The notes under the pieces are model-generated. The model did not search any database. It saw only the letters and a list, made by a program, of their open reading frames with translations, and was not told where the DNA came from. A stretch of DNA of 64,000 nt from Microbacterium halophytorum (lineage in GTDB: Bacteria > Actinomycetota > Actinomycetes > Actinomycetales > Microbacteriaceae), in contig NZ_PNFA01000012.1 in the NCBI RefSeq assembly GCF_002970975.1, positions 1 to 64,000 on the forward strand, read 5' to 3'. This document shows, one piece after another, positions 1 to 8,732 of the stretch (position 1 is its first letter; the number at the start of each line of letters is the position of its first letter). A program made the translations under genes and the position numbers.

Positions 1-120
1 ACCCTGATCGAAGGCGTCCCCGCGATCAACGCACGATACGCCGCCAACCGGACCGACCAATCAAACACGACACCCATCAACAACCCCATCCCCATCAGGA
101 GCGTTGCACTAAGAATCTGA
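1..120. other. Lower-GC left edge, possible insertion-sequence remnant
   Basis: The first 120 bases are visibly poorer in G+C than the rest of the window. They hold one plus-strand frame open from the edge to a TGA at 118-120, and an open minus-strand frame as well. The stretch GTTGCACTAAGAATCTGA at 103-120 resembles the terminal sequence of IS30-type elements as I remember them. No transposase motif can be read, so this is only a suggestion that a mobile element ends here. Confidence 0.25.
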
Positions 121-166
121 AACGGCCGCGCCGGAGAGCGCGGATCCTGTCACCGCGGCGGGGTTC

Positions 167-1201
167 TCACGCCGTCTGACGCACCACGACCTCCGTGGGG
201 AGGGTGGTCACCCGTGGCGGGTCCTCGCCTCGGAGGCGGGCCAGGAGCACATCCGTCATCGTCTCGCCCTGGAGGCGGGACGGCTGTCGCACCGTCGTCA
301 GGTGCGGCTCCGAGTTGGTCGCGATGGGCGAGTCGTCGAAACCGATCACCTTCAGGTCGCCCGGCACGGCGATGCCCGCGTCGCGCAGCGCCTCGAGCGC
401 GCCGCGCGCCATCAGGTCGCTCGCGACGAAAAGCGCGTCGAACTCGGCGCCGTCCGCGACGAGGCGCCGCGCAGCCGCGGCGCCGCCCGCCTGCGTGAAG
501 TCGCCCGCGACGACGGGCCCGTCCGGGAGGCCCGCCGAGGCGAGCGCGCGCCGATAACCGTCGACGCGGTCGATGCCGGCGGGCATGTCTGCGGGGCCTG
601 CGATCATGGCGATGCGGCGCGCACCGCGCGAGATCAGGTACTCGGTCGCGTCCGCGCCGCCGGCGACGTTGTCGACGTCGACGTAGTAATCGCCGGGCCG
701 CTCGCGCACGGGGCGGCCGCCGAACACGACGGGCACGGCGTCGGCAATGCGGTCGATGTAAGTGTTGCTCGTGTGGTGCGACACGATGATCGCGCCGTCG
801 ACGTTGCCGCTGCGCAGGTACCGCGTCGTCTTGTCGCCCGCGTCGTCGCTCGCGATGAAGAGGTTCAGGACGTGCTCGGTGCGCGACAGACGCGAGTGGA
901 TGCCCGAGACGATCGCCGCGAAGAACGGGTCGCCGAAGAAGCGCGTCGTGTCCTCGGGCACGACCAGGCCGATCGCCTGCGTCTGCCGGGTTGCGAGCGT
1001 GCGGGCCGCGCGGTTCGGCACGTAGTTGAGCTCGTCGATCGCGGCGTGCACGGCCTCGAGCGCCGCGGGGCTGACGCGCTCGCCGCCGCCGAGCACGCGC
1101 GAGACCGTCGAGCGCGACACCCCGGCGAGGGCGGCGACCTGCTCGATCGTCGCCTGCGCCGTCTTCGTGCCGTGATCGGCCATCTCGCCCGCCTCGCTCA
1201 T
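167..1201 (-). CDS. cebR: LacI-family repressor, CebR-like (cellobiose)
   Basis: A 344-aa transcriptional repressor. An N-terminal helix-turn-helix (TIEQVAALAGVSRSTVSRVL, about residues 18-37) is followed by the hinge region NYVPNRAARTLA and a periplasmic-binding-protein-like sensor domain that includes VIGFDDS near residue 285. The stretch LVVPEDTTRFFGDPFF resembles Streptomyces CebR. It is the last gene of the cebEFG-bglC run on the same strand, and two perfect copies of the known CebR operator sequence lie upstream of cebE. It therefore most likely binds there and is released by cello-oligosaccharides. A second in-frame ATG (MADHG) at 1183 is an equally good start. The family call is certain; the ligand is inferred from the operator and neighbours. 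Confidence 0.85.
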   Translation of the reverse strand: MSEAGEMADHGTKTAQATIEQVAALAGVSRSTVSRVLGGGERVSPAALEAVHAAIDELNYVPNRAARTLATRQTQAIGLVVPEDTTRFFGDPFFAAIVSGIHSRLSRTEHVLNLFIASDDAGDKTTRYLRSGNVDGAIIVSHHTSNTYIDRIADAVPVVFGGRPVRERPGDYYVDVDNVAGGADATEYLISRGARRIAMIAGPADMPAGIDRVDGYRRALASAGLPDGPVVAGDFTQAGGAAAARRLVADGAEFDALFVASDLMARGALEALRDAGIAVPGDLKVIGFDDSPIATNSEPHLTTVRQPSRLQGETMTDVLLARLRGEDPPRVTTLPTEVVVRQTA

Positions 1202-1285
1202 CCGTGCTTCAGTATGCCCTCATCGGCCCCCGGCACCCGCATCGTCCGGTGCGGGACGCGCCCGCGTCGCGGCGCCGACGGCCGC

Positions 1286-1317
1286 GCGGGGCGGAGCCGA
1301 GCTCCGCGGAGCCCCGC
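1286..1317 (-). terminator. GC-rich hairpin between bglC and cebR
   Basis: In the 136-nt gap, a perfect 7-bp stem (1291-1297 with 1301-1307, 3-nt loop) is nested inside a second pairing of 1286-1292 with 1311-1317. There is no U-tract. It may partly separate cebR expression from the transporter operon. Confidence 0.35.
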
Positions 1318-1337
1318 ACCGCACGGCCGACCCCACC

Positions 1338-2774
1338 TCAGACACGGCTCTCCGCCGCTTCGAGCGCACGCGCCGCGATCATCCGCTGGTACTCCCTGCC
1401 GGATGCCTTCACGGTGCGCACCTGGGTGTCGTAGTCGACGTGCACGATGCCGAAGCGCTTGGCGTAGCCCCACGCCCACTCGTAGTTGTCGAAGAGCGAC
1501 CAATAGAAGTAGCCGCGCACGTCGACACCCGCCTCGACGGCGTCGAGCACGGCGCCGAGGTGCGAACGCAGGTAGGCGACGCGCTCGGCGTCATCCACCT
1601 CGCCGCCGACCACGGCGTCGTCGTACGCCGCGCCGTTCTCGGTCACGTACAGCGGCACGCCGGGCGCCTCCTCCGCGACCCGCTCGAGCAGACGCGTGAG
1701 CCCGTCCGGCTGCACCTCCCAGCCCATATTGGTCCGCTGGAGCCCGCGGTCGTGCCAGTGGATGCCGTCGTGCGACGGGAACGGCGAACTCGTCGCGCGC
1801 GACGTCGGCGCCTGGCCCCCCGGCACCGGCCGCGCGGGCGGGCGCCCGCCGACGTACTCGCCGTGGTAGTAGTTCACGCCGAGGAAGTCCAGCGGCGCCG
1901 AGATCGCCTCGAGGTCGCCGGGGCGCACGGCCCGCTCGAACTCGGCCATCGCCTCCGCGTCGACGTTCCGGATGTCCGCGACGACGTCATCCGGGTACTG
2001 AGCGCGCAGGATCGGGTCGAGGAACCAGCGGTTGAACTGCCCGTCGATGCGGCGGGCCGCGTCGACGTCGGCCGGATCGGCGGGGTCGACCGCGTCTGCC
2101 ACCGTGAGGTTGAGCGTCAGCCCGACCTCGAGCGACGCGTCGCGGCGGCGCAGCTCGCGTGCCGCCTGCCCGTGCGCCAGCATCAGGTGGTGGGACGCGA
2201 GCAGGCCGTCCCGCACGTTCTGCCGCCCCGGCGCGTGCGCACCGGCCGTGTAGGACAGGAACGACGAGCACCACGGCTCGTTCAGGGTCGTCCAGACGTC
2301 GACCCTGTCGCCGAGCGCGTCGTGCATCGTCGCGGCGTACTCGACGAAGCGGCCGACCGTGTCGCGATGAGCCCAGCCGCCGCGCTCCTCGAGCGCCTGC
2401 GGCAGGTCCCAGTGGTACAGCGTCAGCCACGGCGTGATGCCGGCCTCGAGCAGCTCGTCGACCAGGCGCGAGTAGAAGTCGACGCCCTCGGGGTTCGCCG
2501 CCCCGCCGTCGGGCCGCACCCGCGACCACGACGTCGAGAACCGGTAGCTGCCGAGGCCGAGCTCGCGCATCAGCGCGACGTCGTCGCGGTATCGGTGGTA
2601 GTGATCGCACGCGACGTCGCCGTTGTCGGCGTCGATGACCGCGCCCGGATGTCGGCTGAAGGCGTCCCAGATGGAGGCCGTGCGACCGCCCTCGAACGCG
2701 GCGCCCTCGACCTGATAGGCCGCGGTCGCGGCCCCGAAGAGGAAGTCGGACGGGAACTGGCGGGTCATGGTCAT
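1338..2774 (-). CDS. bglC: Family 1 glycoside hydrolase, beta-glucosidase
   Basis: A 478-aa cytoplasmic GH1 enzyme that splits imported beta-glucosides such as cellobiose to glucose. It starts MTMTRQFPSDFLFGAATAAYQVEG, the usual GH1 N-terminus. The acid/base Glu lies in TLNEPW (about residue 174) and the nucleophile Glu in YVTENG (about residue 380); WSLFDNYEWAWGY is the conserved C-terminal substrate-binding stretch. The ATG at 2774 overlaps the cebG stop (ATGA), so translation is probably coupled. A longer upstream reading frame exists but runs through cebG. Length and motifs are complete. The bglC name rests on synteny with Streptomyces ceb loci. Confidence 0.92.
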   Translation of the reverse strand: MTMTRQFPSDFLFGAATAAYQVEGAAFEGGRTASIWDAFSRHPGAVIDADNGDVACDHYHRYRDDVALMRELGLGSYRFSTSWSRVRPDGGAANPEGVDFYSRLVDELLEAGITPWLTLYHWDLPQALEERGGWAHRDTVGRFVEYAATMHDALGDRVDVWTTLNEPWCSSFLSYTAGAHAPGRQNVRDGLLASHHLMLAHGQAARELRRRDASLEVGLTLNLTVADAVDPADPADVDAARRIDGQFNRWFLDPILRAQYPDDVVADIRNVDAEAMAEFERAVRPGDLEAISAPLDFLGVNYYHGEYVGGRPPARPVPGGQAPTSRATSSPFPSHDGIHWHDRGLQRTNMGWEVQPDGLTRLLERVAEEAPGVPLYVTENGAAYDDAVVGGEVDDAERVAYLRSHLGAVLDAVEAGVDVRGYFYWSLFDNYEWAWGYAKRFGIVHVDYDTQVRTVKASGREYQRMIAARALEAAESRV

Positions 2775-3667
2775 CCCTTCACCGCACCGGCCATGATGCC
2801 GCTGACCAGCTGCTTGCCCGCGACTGCGAACAGCAGCAGCAGGGGCACGGTCGCGAGCACGACGCCGGCGAGGACGATCGAGTAGTCGACGAAATGGTTG
2901 GACTGGAGCAGGCTCAGCGCGACGGGCAGCGTCGGGTTCTGCCGGTCGAGCACGATGAACGGCCAGAAGAAGTTGTTCCACGCCTGCACGAACGTGAACA
3001 GGAACAGCATCGCGGCGGCAGGGCGGGCGGCCGTGACGCCGACCGTCCAGAACGTGCGCAGCATGCTCGCGCCGTCGACGCGCGCGGCCTCGATCAGCTC
3101 ATCCGGAACCGCCTGGCGCAGGTACTGCGTCATCCAGAACACCCCGAACGCCGTGACGAGGCAAGGGATGATGATCGCGCCGACCTTACCCGTCCAGCCG
3201 ATCTCGCTGAACAGGATGTAGAGCGGAACGACGCCGAGCTGCTGCGGCACCGCCATCGTCGCGACCACGAACGCGAGGAGGATGCTCGAGCCCCGGAAGC
3301 GGAGCTTCGCGAAGGCCCAGCCCGCGAGCGTCGAGAACGTCACGACGCTGATCGCGATGAGGGTCGAGCTCCAGATGCTGTTCCACAGCGCCTTCCAGAA
3401 GTTCACTGACGGGTCGCTGACGACCGCCGCCGCGTTCTCGAAGAAGTTGCCGCCGGGGATCCACGACTTGTTCGGATCGCGCAGCGTCGTCGAGTCGCCC
3501 GAGCCGATCAGGAACGAGAAGTACAGCGGGAACACGCTCGCGATCAGCACGACGCCGAGGCCCGCGTAGGTCCAGAAGCCGGGCCGCATGCCCCGGATGC
3601 GGTTGTGCCTGCGGCCCCGTGCATCCGGTGCCGTGGTGATGGCGTGGGTGTCGAGCGTCTGCGTCAT
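2771..3667 (-). CDS. cebG: Carbohydrate ABC transporter permease (CebG-like)
   Basis: A 298-aa inner-membrane permease of the MalG class with about six transmembrane segments. The first starts near residue 30 (GFWTYAGLGVVLIASVFPLY). The cytoplasmic loop EAARVDGASMLRTFW (about residue 210) is the EAA motif that docks the ATPase. No ATPase gene is in the operon. Actinobacterial sugar importers commonly share an MsiK-type ATPase encoded elsewhere, which I infer here. It overlaps the preceding permease (ATGA at 3664-3667) and bglC (ATGA at 2771-2774). Confidence 0.9.
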   Translation of the reverse strand: MTQTLDTHAITTAPDARGRRHNRIRGMRPGFWTYAGLGVVLIASVFPLYFSFLIGSGDSTTLRDPNKSWIPGGNFFENAAAVVSDPSVNFWKALWNSIWSSTLIAISVVTFSTLAGWAFAKLRFRGSSILLAFVVATMAVPQQLGVVPLYILFSEIGWTGKVGAIIIPCLVTAFGVFWMTQYLRQAVPDELIEAARVDGASMLRTFWTVGVTAARPAAAMLFLFTFVQAWNNFFWPFIVLDRQNPTLPVALSLLQSNHFVDYSIVLAGVVLATVPLLLLFAVAGKQLVSGIMAGAVKG

Positions 3668-4725
3668 CGCCGAGCCTCCTTCCGTGCCGCCCGCGCGCGG
3701 GCGCGCCGTTCCGCTCGCGACAGCCCGCCGCGTGAGCCTTCGTCGCGCACGAGCGCGCGGGTGACGGCGAGATTGATCACGCCGATCAGGACGATGATGA
3801 TGAAGAGCAGCCAGGCCAGCGCCGATGCGCGGCCGAAGTCCCACTGCCCCCAGCCGATGTCGTACAGGTAGAGGGTGATCGTGAGCCACTGCGAGGCGGG
3901 CCCGCCCTGGCCGTACTGGTCGAACGTCTGCGGCTCCTCGAAGATCTGGAGGCCGCCGATCGTCGAGGTGATGATCACGAAGATCAGGGTCGGCTTCAGC
4001 GACGGCAGCGTGATGCTCCAGAACTGTCGGAACGAGCCCGCGCCGTCGACGTGCGCGGCCTCGTAGTAGTCGCGCGGGATCGCCTGCATCGCTGCGAGGA
4101 GGATCAGGGCGTTGTAGCCCGTCCACCGATAGTTGACCATCGTCGCGATCGCGACATGGCTCCAGAACGGCTCGACGTGCCACGGGATCGCGGGGATCCC
4201 GAAGAACTGCAGCCACTGGTTGACGGTGCCGGACTGGTCGGCGAACAGCGCGTTGAAGATCAGTCCGACCGCGATCGGTGCGACCACGTAGGGCAGCAGG
4301 GAGCTCATCCGCCAGAACGTCTTGGCGCGGATGTTGCGGTCGAGAGCCGAGGCGATGAATAGGGCCAGGATGATCTGCGGAATCGACGACAGCAGGAAGA
4401 TGCTGAACGTGTTGCGCAGGGCGATCCAGAACTTCTCCTGGCCGAGGATCCACAGGTACTGGTCGAAGCCGATGAACTCGCCCTCGCCGCGCACCTGGTC
4501 CCAGTCCATGAACGAGATCACGGCCGTGTAGGCGATCGGGAACAGGCCGACGACCGCGAAGACGATGAAGAACGGTGAGATGTAGAGGTACGGCGAGACC
4601 TTGAGGTCCCATCGACTGAGCTTCTGGGAGAACGACAGCACCCGGATGGGGCGTTCGGGCGCGTCGGTGCGGTCAGGCCGGGAGAGCGGGCTGCGCCCTC
4701 CCGGCCGCGTGTCCTGCAGCGTCAT
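3664..4725 (-). CDS. cebF: Carbohydrate ABC transporter permease (CebF-like)
   Basis: A 353-aa MalF-class permease, partner of the downstream MalG-type protein. A polar N-terminal tail of about 45 residues precedes YLYISPFFIVFAVVGLFPIA, the first membrane helix. The EAA loop reads EAAHVDGAGSFRQFW. A basic C-terminal tail (RAERRARARAARKEARR) ends the protein. Its start at 4725 lies 8 nt after the cebE stop, so the two are cotranscribed. The substrate (cellobiose/cello-oligosaccharides) is inferred from the CebR operator and the adjacent beta-glucosidase. Confidence 0.9.
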   Translation of the reverse strand: MTLQDTRPGGRSPLSRPDRTDAPERPIRVLSFSQKLSRWDLKVSPYLYISPFFIVFAVVGLFPIAYTAVISFMDWDQVRGEGEFIGFDQYLWILGQEKFWIALRNTFSIFLLSSIPQIILALFIASALDRNIRAKTFWRMSSLLPYVVAPIAVGLIFNALFADQSGTVNQWLQFFGIPAIPWHVEPFWSHVAIATMVNYRWTGYNALILLAAMQAIPRDYYEAAHVDGAGSFRQFWSITLPSLKPTLIFVIITSTIGGLQIFEEPQTFDQYGQGGPASQWLTITLYLYDIGWGQWDFGRASALAWLLFIIIVLIGVINLAVTRALVRDEGSRGGLSRAERRARARAARKEARR

Positions 4726-4733
4726 CCGGCGCC

Positions 4734-6008
4734 TCAGAAGCTCGAGACTTCGTCGACCCAGGAGTCCCAGGCCTCTTCTTCGGACTCCGTTCCGTTGAAG
4801 ACGCGCGTCACCGCGCTGTTGAGTGCGTCGCGGTGCTGGAAGTACATCGGGCCCTTGTACGGCTCGACCTCGACCGCTTCTGCACGTTCGATGCCGATCT
4901 GGCCGACGGGCGCACCGTTGAAGTAGTCGCTGGTGTAGTCGGTCAGTGCCGGGTCTTCGTAGGCGTCGACCTGGCTCGGGAAGGTGCCGGCGTTCTGGAA
5001 CGCCTTCACCTGCGTCTCGGGCGAGGACAGCCAGGCGGCGAGCTCCTGAGCGGCCTCGACGTTCGCGCCGTCGGCGGGAACCGTGAGGAACGAACCGCCC
5101 CAGTTGCCACCGCCGCCGGGGAACACGTTGGCGATGTTCCAGTCGGTGATGTCGGGGGCCTCGCCCTCGATGATGCCGAGGAACCACGGCGGGCACAGCG
5201 CGGCGGCGAACTCGCCGTTCGCCATCGCGGCGTACCAGTCCTCGCTCCACTGGTCGGGATAGGCCGCGATCGGGATGCCCTTCTCGACGGTCGTGGAGTA
5301 GACGTCCTCGACGGCCGGGTTCTCGGTGGCGATGACCTCGCCGTCCGCGGATTCGAAGGTCTCGTCCTGCTGGTTGATCAGCGCCTGCAGCACCGAGCTC
5401 GCCGAGTCGAGGAACGGCTTGCCCGTCTCGTCGACGTACTCCTGGCCCGTGGCGAACAGGTCGTCCCACGTGGTGAACAGACCGGCGACCTCCTCGGGGT
5501 CGGTCGGCAGGCCCGCCTCGGCGAACAGGTCGGCGCGGTAGCAGACCGATTCGGGGCCGATGTCAGTGCCGTAGCCGATGAGGTTGCCGTCGGGGTCGGT
5601 CGCCTGGGCCTCCTTCCAGTCGAGCCAGCGGCCCTTCAGGTCGTCGGGGACGGGGGCGAGCATGTCGGAGTACTCCATGAGCTCGGGCATCCAGTCGATC
5701 TCGACGGCTTCGATGTCGCTGAGGCCGCCGCTGCCGAGCTTCTGGAAGTAGTTCGCGCGCGCGTCGTCGCTCGTGGCCGCCTTGTTGTGCACGATCGTGA
5801 CGTTGGGGTGCTCGTCCATGTACTCCTGGAGAAGCTCGTCGGTGTAGCCGAAATCGTTGAACGTCGCGACGCTCAGCTCGACCGGGGCATCCGGGTCGGC
5901 GGCCGCCTCTTCTCCTCCGTCGCCTCCGCCGCAGCCCGTGAGCGCGAGGGCCCCGGCCGCGACGACTGCCGCGCCGGCTGCGGCACGTCGGTTGGTGCGT
6001 GTGATCAC
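4734..6008 (-). CDS. cebE: Sugar-binding lipoprotein of ABC importer (CebE-like)
   Basis: A 424-aa extracellular solute-binding protein. The signal peptide ends in a lipobox, LALTGC, with lipidated Cys at about residue 26, followed by a Gly/Glu/Ala-rich linker and the family 1 binding domain (PVELSVATFNDFGYTDELL onward). It is the first gene of the operon and sits directly downstream of the two CebR operators. It delivers sugar to the CebF/CebG permeases. The substrate assignment is by context; the binding-protein class is plain from the sequence. Confidence 0.9.
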   Translation of the reverse strand: MITRTNRRAAAGAAVVAAGALALTGCGGGDGGEEAAADPDAPVELSVATFNDFGYTDELLQEYMDEHPNVTIVHNKAATSDDARANYFQKLGSGGLSDIEAVEIDWMPELMEYSDMLAPVPDDLKGRWLDWKEAQATDPDGNLIGYGTDIGPESVCYRADLFAEAGLPTDPEEVAGLFTTWDDLFATGQEYVDETGKPFLDSASSVLQALINQQDETFESADGEVIATENPAVEDVYSTTVEKGIPIAAYPDQWSEDWYAAMANGEFAAALCPPWFLGIIEGEAPDITDWNIANVFPGGGGNWGGSFLTVPADGANVEAAQELAAWLSSPETQVKAFQNAGTFPSQVDAYEDPALTDYTSDYFNGAPVGQIGIERAEAVEVEPYKGPMYFQHRDALNSAVTRVFNGTESEEEAWDSWVDEVSSF

Positions 6009-6092
6009 TTGTCCACTCCCTTGTGGTGGTAGGGCCCCGGATCGGGGCCGTTGTCGGAATCGTCAGTGCGTGATCGGTGCGACGAGCGCTAC

Positions 6093-6142
6093 GTGGGAGC
6101 GCTCCCACACCTTCTGCGGGACAACTTATGGGAGCGCTCCCA
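6093..6142 (-). promoter_or_regulatory. Two CebR operators upstream of cebE
   Basis: TGGGAGCGCTCCCA occurs perfectly at 6094-6107 and 6129-6142, with centres 35 bp apart. This 14-bp palindrome is the operator known for Streptomyces CebR. A minus-strand TTGTCC at 6124-6119, between the boxes, could be a -35 element. No clear -10 was found. Confidence 0.85.
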
Positions 6143-6473
6143 CAGATGTCAAGGCCGTGATCGAAACGTATCCGGCGGCACCGCACGGCTTGTGCTCCCT
6201 GCGACGGGGATCTGCCTCGCCGGCGCTTCCGGGGCGATCTGCGCGAAGGGACGCGCGAATACCGGCGCCGAGAAACGCGCGGACGCGCGGAAGTTCGCCA
6301 ATGTCGTACATCCGGCATATCGTTCGACGCGATGGCATTCAGCTGCCGCCGATCGCCCATCCGAATCGGGTGACCTACGAACCGCGGCGGATCCGCTGCG
6401 TGTAGGAATCGACGTACGCAAACGGCCGAAGAGTGCGATCCGCACGTGCGCACCGGGTCTTCAGGAGGAGAAC
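6143..6473. other. Intergenic region between cebE operators and the next gene
   Basis: About 330 bases without a supported gene; short frames here lack a ribosome site and do not look like protein. A strong ribosome-binding site (AGGAGGAG, 6463-6470) at the right end belongs to the next plus-strand gene. No riboswitch or repeat was recognised. Confidence 0.5.
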
Positions 6474-7445
6474 ATGAGCTTCGACAACACGGGACAGACG
6501 CCGCCGCCCAATGGGCCTGTTCCGCCGGGCGGCGGCGCACCGATTCCCCCGGGCGGCGCGCCCCAGGGAGGCCCGACTCCCGGCGGCTACGCTCCGCCGC
6601 CGAACCACCCGGGTGCACCCGTTCCGCCGCACGGCGGGCTGCCTCCCCAGCAGCCGAAAGAGAAGAACACGGTCGGCCTGATCTCGCTGATCCTGGGCGT
6701 CGTCGGCTTCGTGTTCGCGTTCATCCCCGGCGCGCTCATCGTCGCCTGGATCCTGCTGCCCGCCGCGTTCATCCTGGGAATCATCGCGCTCTGCTTGAAG
6801 GGGAAGAGCAAGTGGATGGGCCTCACGGGTCTGATCCTCGGGATCGTCGGTCCGATCGTGGCCGGCATCGTGTTCACGACGCTCGTTGTCGGCGCTTTCG
6901 ACGAGGCCTTCGACGAAGCCTCGGGCGGCGAGACCACCGTGACCGAAGCGCCCGCAGAGGACGAGGGCGCTGCCGACGACGCAGAGGACGCCGCACCGGA
7001 TGACTCGGCGGACGACGCGTCGGGCGAACAGGGCACGCGCGAGAACCCCGTCTCGTTCGACGCCACGATCGAGAACGACGACTGGACCGTCACGCTCGCC
7101 GACTTCGTGCCGAATGCGAACGACGACGTCGCCGCGAACGGCATCAACGACGCACCCGGCGATGGCGAGGTCTGGATCGAGTTCACGCCGACCGTGACGT
7201 ACCACGGCGAAGAGTCCGGCTATGCGGCCGAGGTCCAGTTCGCGTACGTCGGCGCCGACGGCTCGGTGAGCGATTCGCTGACCAACATCGTCATCCTCGA
7301 CGACGGCTTCGACGCATCCGCCGAGCTGTACGACGGCGGATCCGCCACGGGCAAGGTCGCGCTGCTCGTTCCTGACGACCTCGACGGTCTGATCCGCGTC
7401 ACCCCCGGCTTCCTCGGCGACGACGTGTTCGTCTCGCTGCCGTAA
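6474..7445 (+). CDS. Proline-rich membrane protein with DUF4190-like core and extracellular domain
   Basis: A 323-aa protein of unknown function. Residues 1-62 are rich in Pro/Gly (repeated PPGG/PPP). Two hydrophobic segments follow (about 68-105 and 118-140, with NTVGLISLILGVVGFVF typical of DUF4190-like proteins). An acidic Asp/Glu/Ala linker leads to a C-terminal beta-rich domain from about residue 188 (NPVSFDATIENDDWTVTL), which resembles DUF4352-type exported domains. The layout suggests a cytoplasmic Pro-rich tail, two helices and an outward-facing domain. The start is supported by AGGAGGAG 3 nt before the ATG. It is a single gene closed by a strong terminator. Function is not known. 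Confidence 0.75.
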   Translation: MSFDNTGQTPPPNGPVPPGGGAPIPPGGAPQGGPTPGGYAPPPNHPGAPVPPHGGLPPQQPKEKNTVGLISLILGVVGFVFAFIPGALIVAWILLPAAFILGIIALCLKGKSKWMGLTGLILGIVGPIVAGIVFTTLVVGAFDEAFDEASGGETTVTEAPAEDEGAADDAEDAAPDDSADDASGEQGTRENPVSFDATIENDDWTVTLADFVPNANDDVAANGINDAPGDGEVWIEFTPTVTYHGEESGYAAEVQFAYVGADGSVSDSLTNIVILDDGFDASAELYDGGSATGKVALLVPDDLDGLIRVTPGFLGDDVFVSLP

Positions 7446-7456
7446 CGACGCCGACC

Positions 7457-7494
7457 CGAAGCGGCCCGGCCCCTCATGGGGCCGGGCCGCTTCG
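7457..7494 (+). terminator. Strong hairpin terminator
   Basis: A perfect 17-bp stem (7457-7473 with 7478-7494) and a 4-nt loop (TCAT), directly downstream of the preceding stop. Confidence 0.85.
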
Positions 7495-7533
7495 GCCTTG
7501 CCGAGCAGGTCGCCGGATGTCGGCACGCCCGGA

Positions 7534-7539
7534 TAAGAT
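7534..7539 (+). promoter_or_regulatory. Candidate -10 box for purSQ
   Basis: TAAGAT 38 nt before the purS ATG. No good -35 element is visible at 16-18 bp spacing, and no purine riboswitch fold was recognised in the short leader. Confidence 0.4.
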
Positions 7540-7577
7540 GTGAGCGCACACCTTCCCGCGACATCCGGAGCTCCTCA

Positions 7578-7826
7578 ATGCCCACCATCGTCGTCGACGT
7601 CATGCCCAAGGCCGAGCTCCTGGACCCCCAGGGCAAGGCGGTCACCGGTTCGCTCGCCCGCCTCGGGCACGGCTCCTTCCAGAACGTCCGCATCGGCAAG
7701 CGCGTCGAGCTGACGGTCGACGGCCCCGTGACCGACGATGTCCTCGCGGAGGCGAAGAAGATCGCCGAGGACGTGCTCTCGAACCAGGTCATCGAGGACG
7801 TCGTGGGCATCGAGGTCGCGGAATGA
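7578..7826 (+). CDS. purS: Phosphoribosylformylglycinamidine synthase subunit PurS
   Basis: An 82-aa small subunit of the FGAM synthase complex (PurL-PurQ-PurS), step four of de novo purine synthesis. The family pattern is clear: [22 protein letters not shown] at the start, then RIGKRVEL and a C-terminal [10 protein letters not shown]. PurS bridges the glutaminase PurQ and the synthetase PurL. Its last codons overlap the purQ start (ATGA at 7823-7826), so the two are translationally coupled. No purL gene follows in this window. Confidence 0.95.
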   Translation: MPTIVVDVMPKAELLDPQGKAVTGSLARLGHGSFQNVRIGKRVELTVDGPVTDDVLAEAKKIAEDVLSNQVIEDVVGIEVAE

Positions 7827-8527
7827 CCGCCCGCGTCGGCGTCATCACCTTCCCGGGTTCGCTCGACGACGGCGACGCCCGACGCGCGATCAAGATCGCG
7901 GGCGCCGAGCCCGTCGCCCTCTGGCACGGCTCGCACGACCTCGACGGCGTCGACGCGATCGTGCTGCCCGGCGGCTTCTCGTACGGCGACTACCTGCGCG
8001 CCGGCGCGATCGCGGCCCACGCACCGATCATGGCCGAGGTCAAGGCGGCGGCCGCCCAGGGCGTTCCCGTGCTCGGCATCTGCAACGGCTTCCAGATGCT
8101 CGTCGAAGCGCACCTGCTGCCGGGCGGCCTGATCCGCAACGCCCACCAGCAGTTCATCCGGCGCGACCAGCGGCTGCGTGTCGAGAACGCCGAGACGGCG
8201 TGGACGAACGAGTTCAGCGCCGGTGAAGAGATCATCATCCCCCTGAAGAACGCCGACGGCGGCTACACCGCCGATGCCGAGACGCTCGCGCGCCTCGAGG
8301 GCGAGGGCCAGGTGGCGTTCCGCTACCTCGGCGTGAACCCGAACGGTTCGCTGGGCGACATCGCCGGCGTCACGAACGCGCGCGGCAACGTCGTCGGCCT
8401 CATGCCCCACCCCGAGCACGCGGTCGAGCCGGGCTTCGGCCCCGCGACCCCCGCCGCAATGCGCTCGGGCGTCGACGGCCTGAAGTTCTTCACGAGCGCA
8501 CTGCGCGCAACGCTCGCCGCGGCCTGA
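7823..8527 (+). CDS. purQ: Phosphoribosylformylglycinamidine synthase subunit PurQ (glutaminase)
   Basis: A 234-aa class I glutamine amidotransferase that supplies ammonia to Pur[18 protein letters not shown] (about residues 49-65) is the PurQ signature. The nucleophile Cys lies in VLGICNGFQ (about residue 94), and the catalytic His-x-Glu is in [11 protein letters not shown] near residue 196. Start and length are normal. It overlaps purS by 4 nt. A 60-bp palindromic repeat element begins 11 nt after its stop. Confidence 0.96.
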   Translation: MTARVGVITFPGSLDDGDARRAIKIAGAEPVALWHGSHDLDGVDAIVLPGGFSYGDYLRAGAIAAHAPIMAEVKAAAAQGVPVLGICNGFQMLVEAHLLPGGLIRNAHQQFIRRDQRLRVENAETAWTNEFSAGEEIIIPLKNADGGYTADAETLARLEGEGQVAFRYLGVNPNGSLGDIAGVTNARGNVVGLMPHPEHAVEPGFGPATPAAMRSGVDGLKFFTSALRATLAAA

Positions 8528-8537
8528 CTTCGCGCAA

Positions 8538-8597
8538 CTCTTCATTTCTGGCACATCTCCGGTGGTGGTCACCCCAGGAGATGTGCCAGAAATGAAG
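8538..8597. repeat. Palindromic intergenic element, copy 1
   Basis: Perfect 21-bp inverted arms at 8540-8560 and 8577-8597 enclose a 16-nt spacer. The left 25 nt (8538-8562) are identical to 23810-23834, so this is one of two copies of the same element. It lies between purQ and the phosphoesterase gene, and could also act as a terminator. Confidence 0.85.
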
Positions 8598-8732
8598 AAA
8601 TAGGCTCACGATCAGCGCCGGCGACGCTGATTGTCCCCGACTCCCGTCACCTGGCGTTCATCCCGGCGCTACGCGGCCCTCCTAGCGTGCGAAGGTCCGG
8701 CCGCTTCGCGGCTCCCTCCGACGGAAGAGCCC

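Noticed and set aside
6126-6445. Short minus-strand frames between the cebE operators and the gene at 6474
   Set aside because: They overlap the operator, lack ribosome sites and show no protein pattern.
7500-7577. Possible purine riboswitch before purS
   Set aside because: The leader after the -10 box is only about 30 nt and shows no conserved purine aptamer core.
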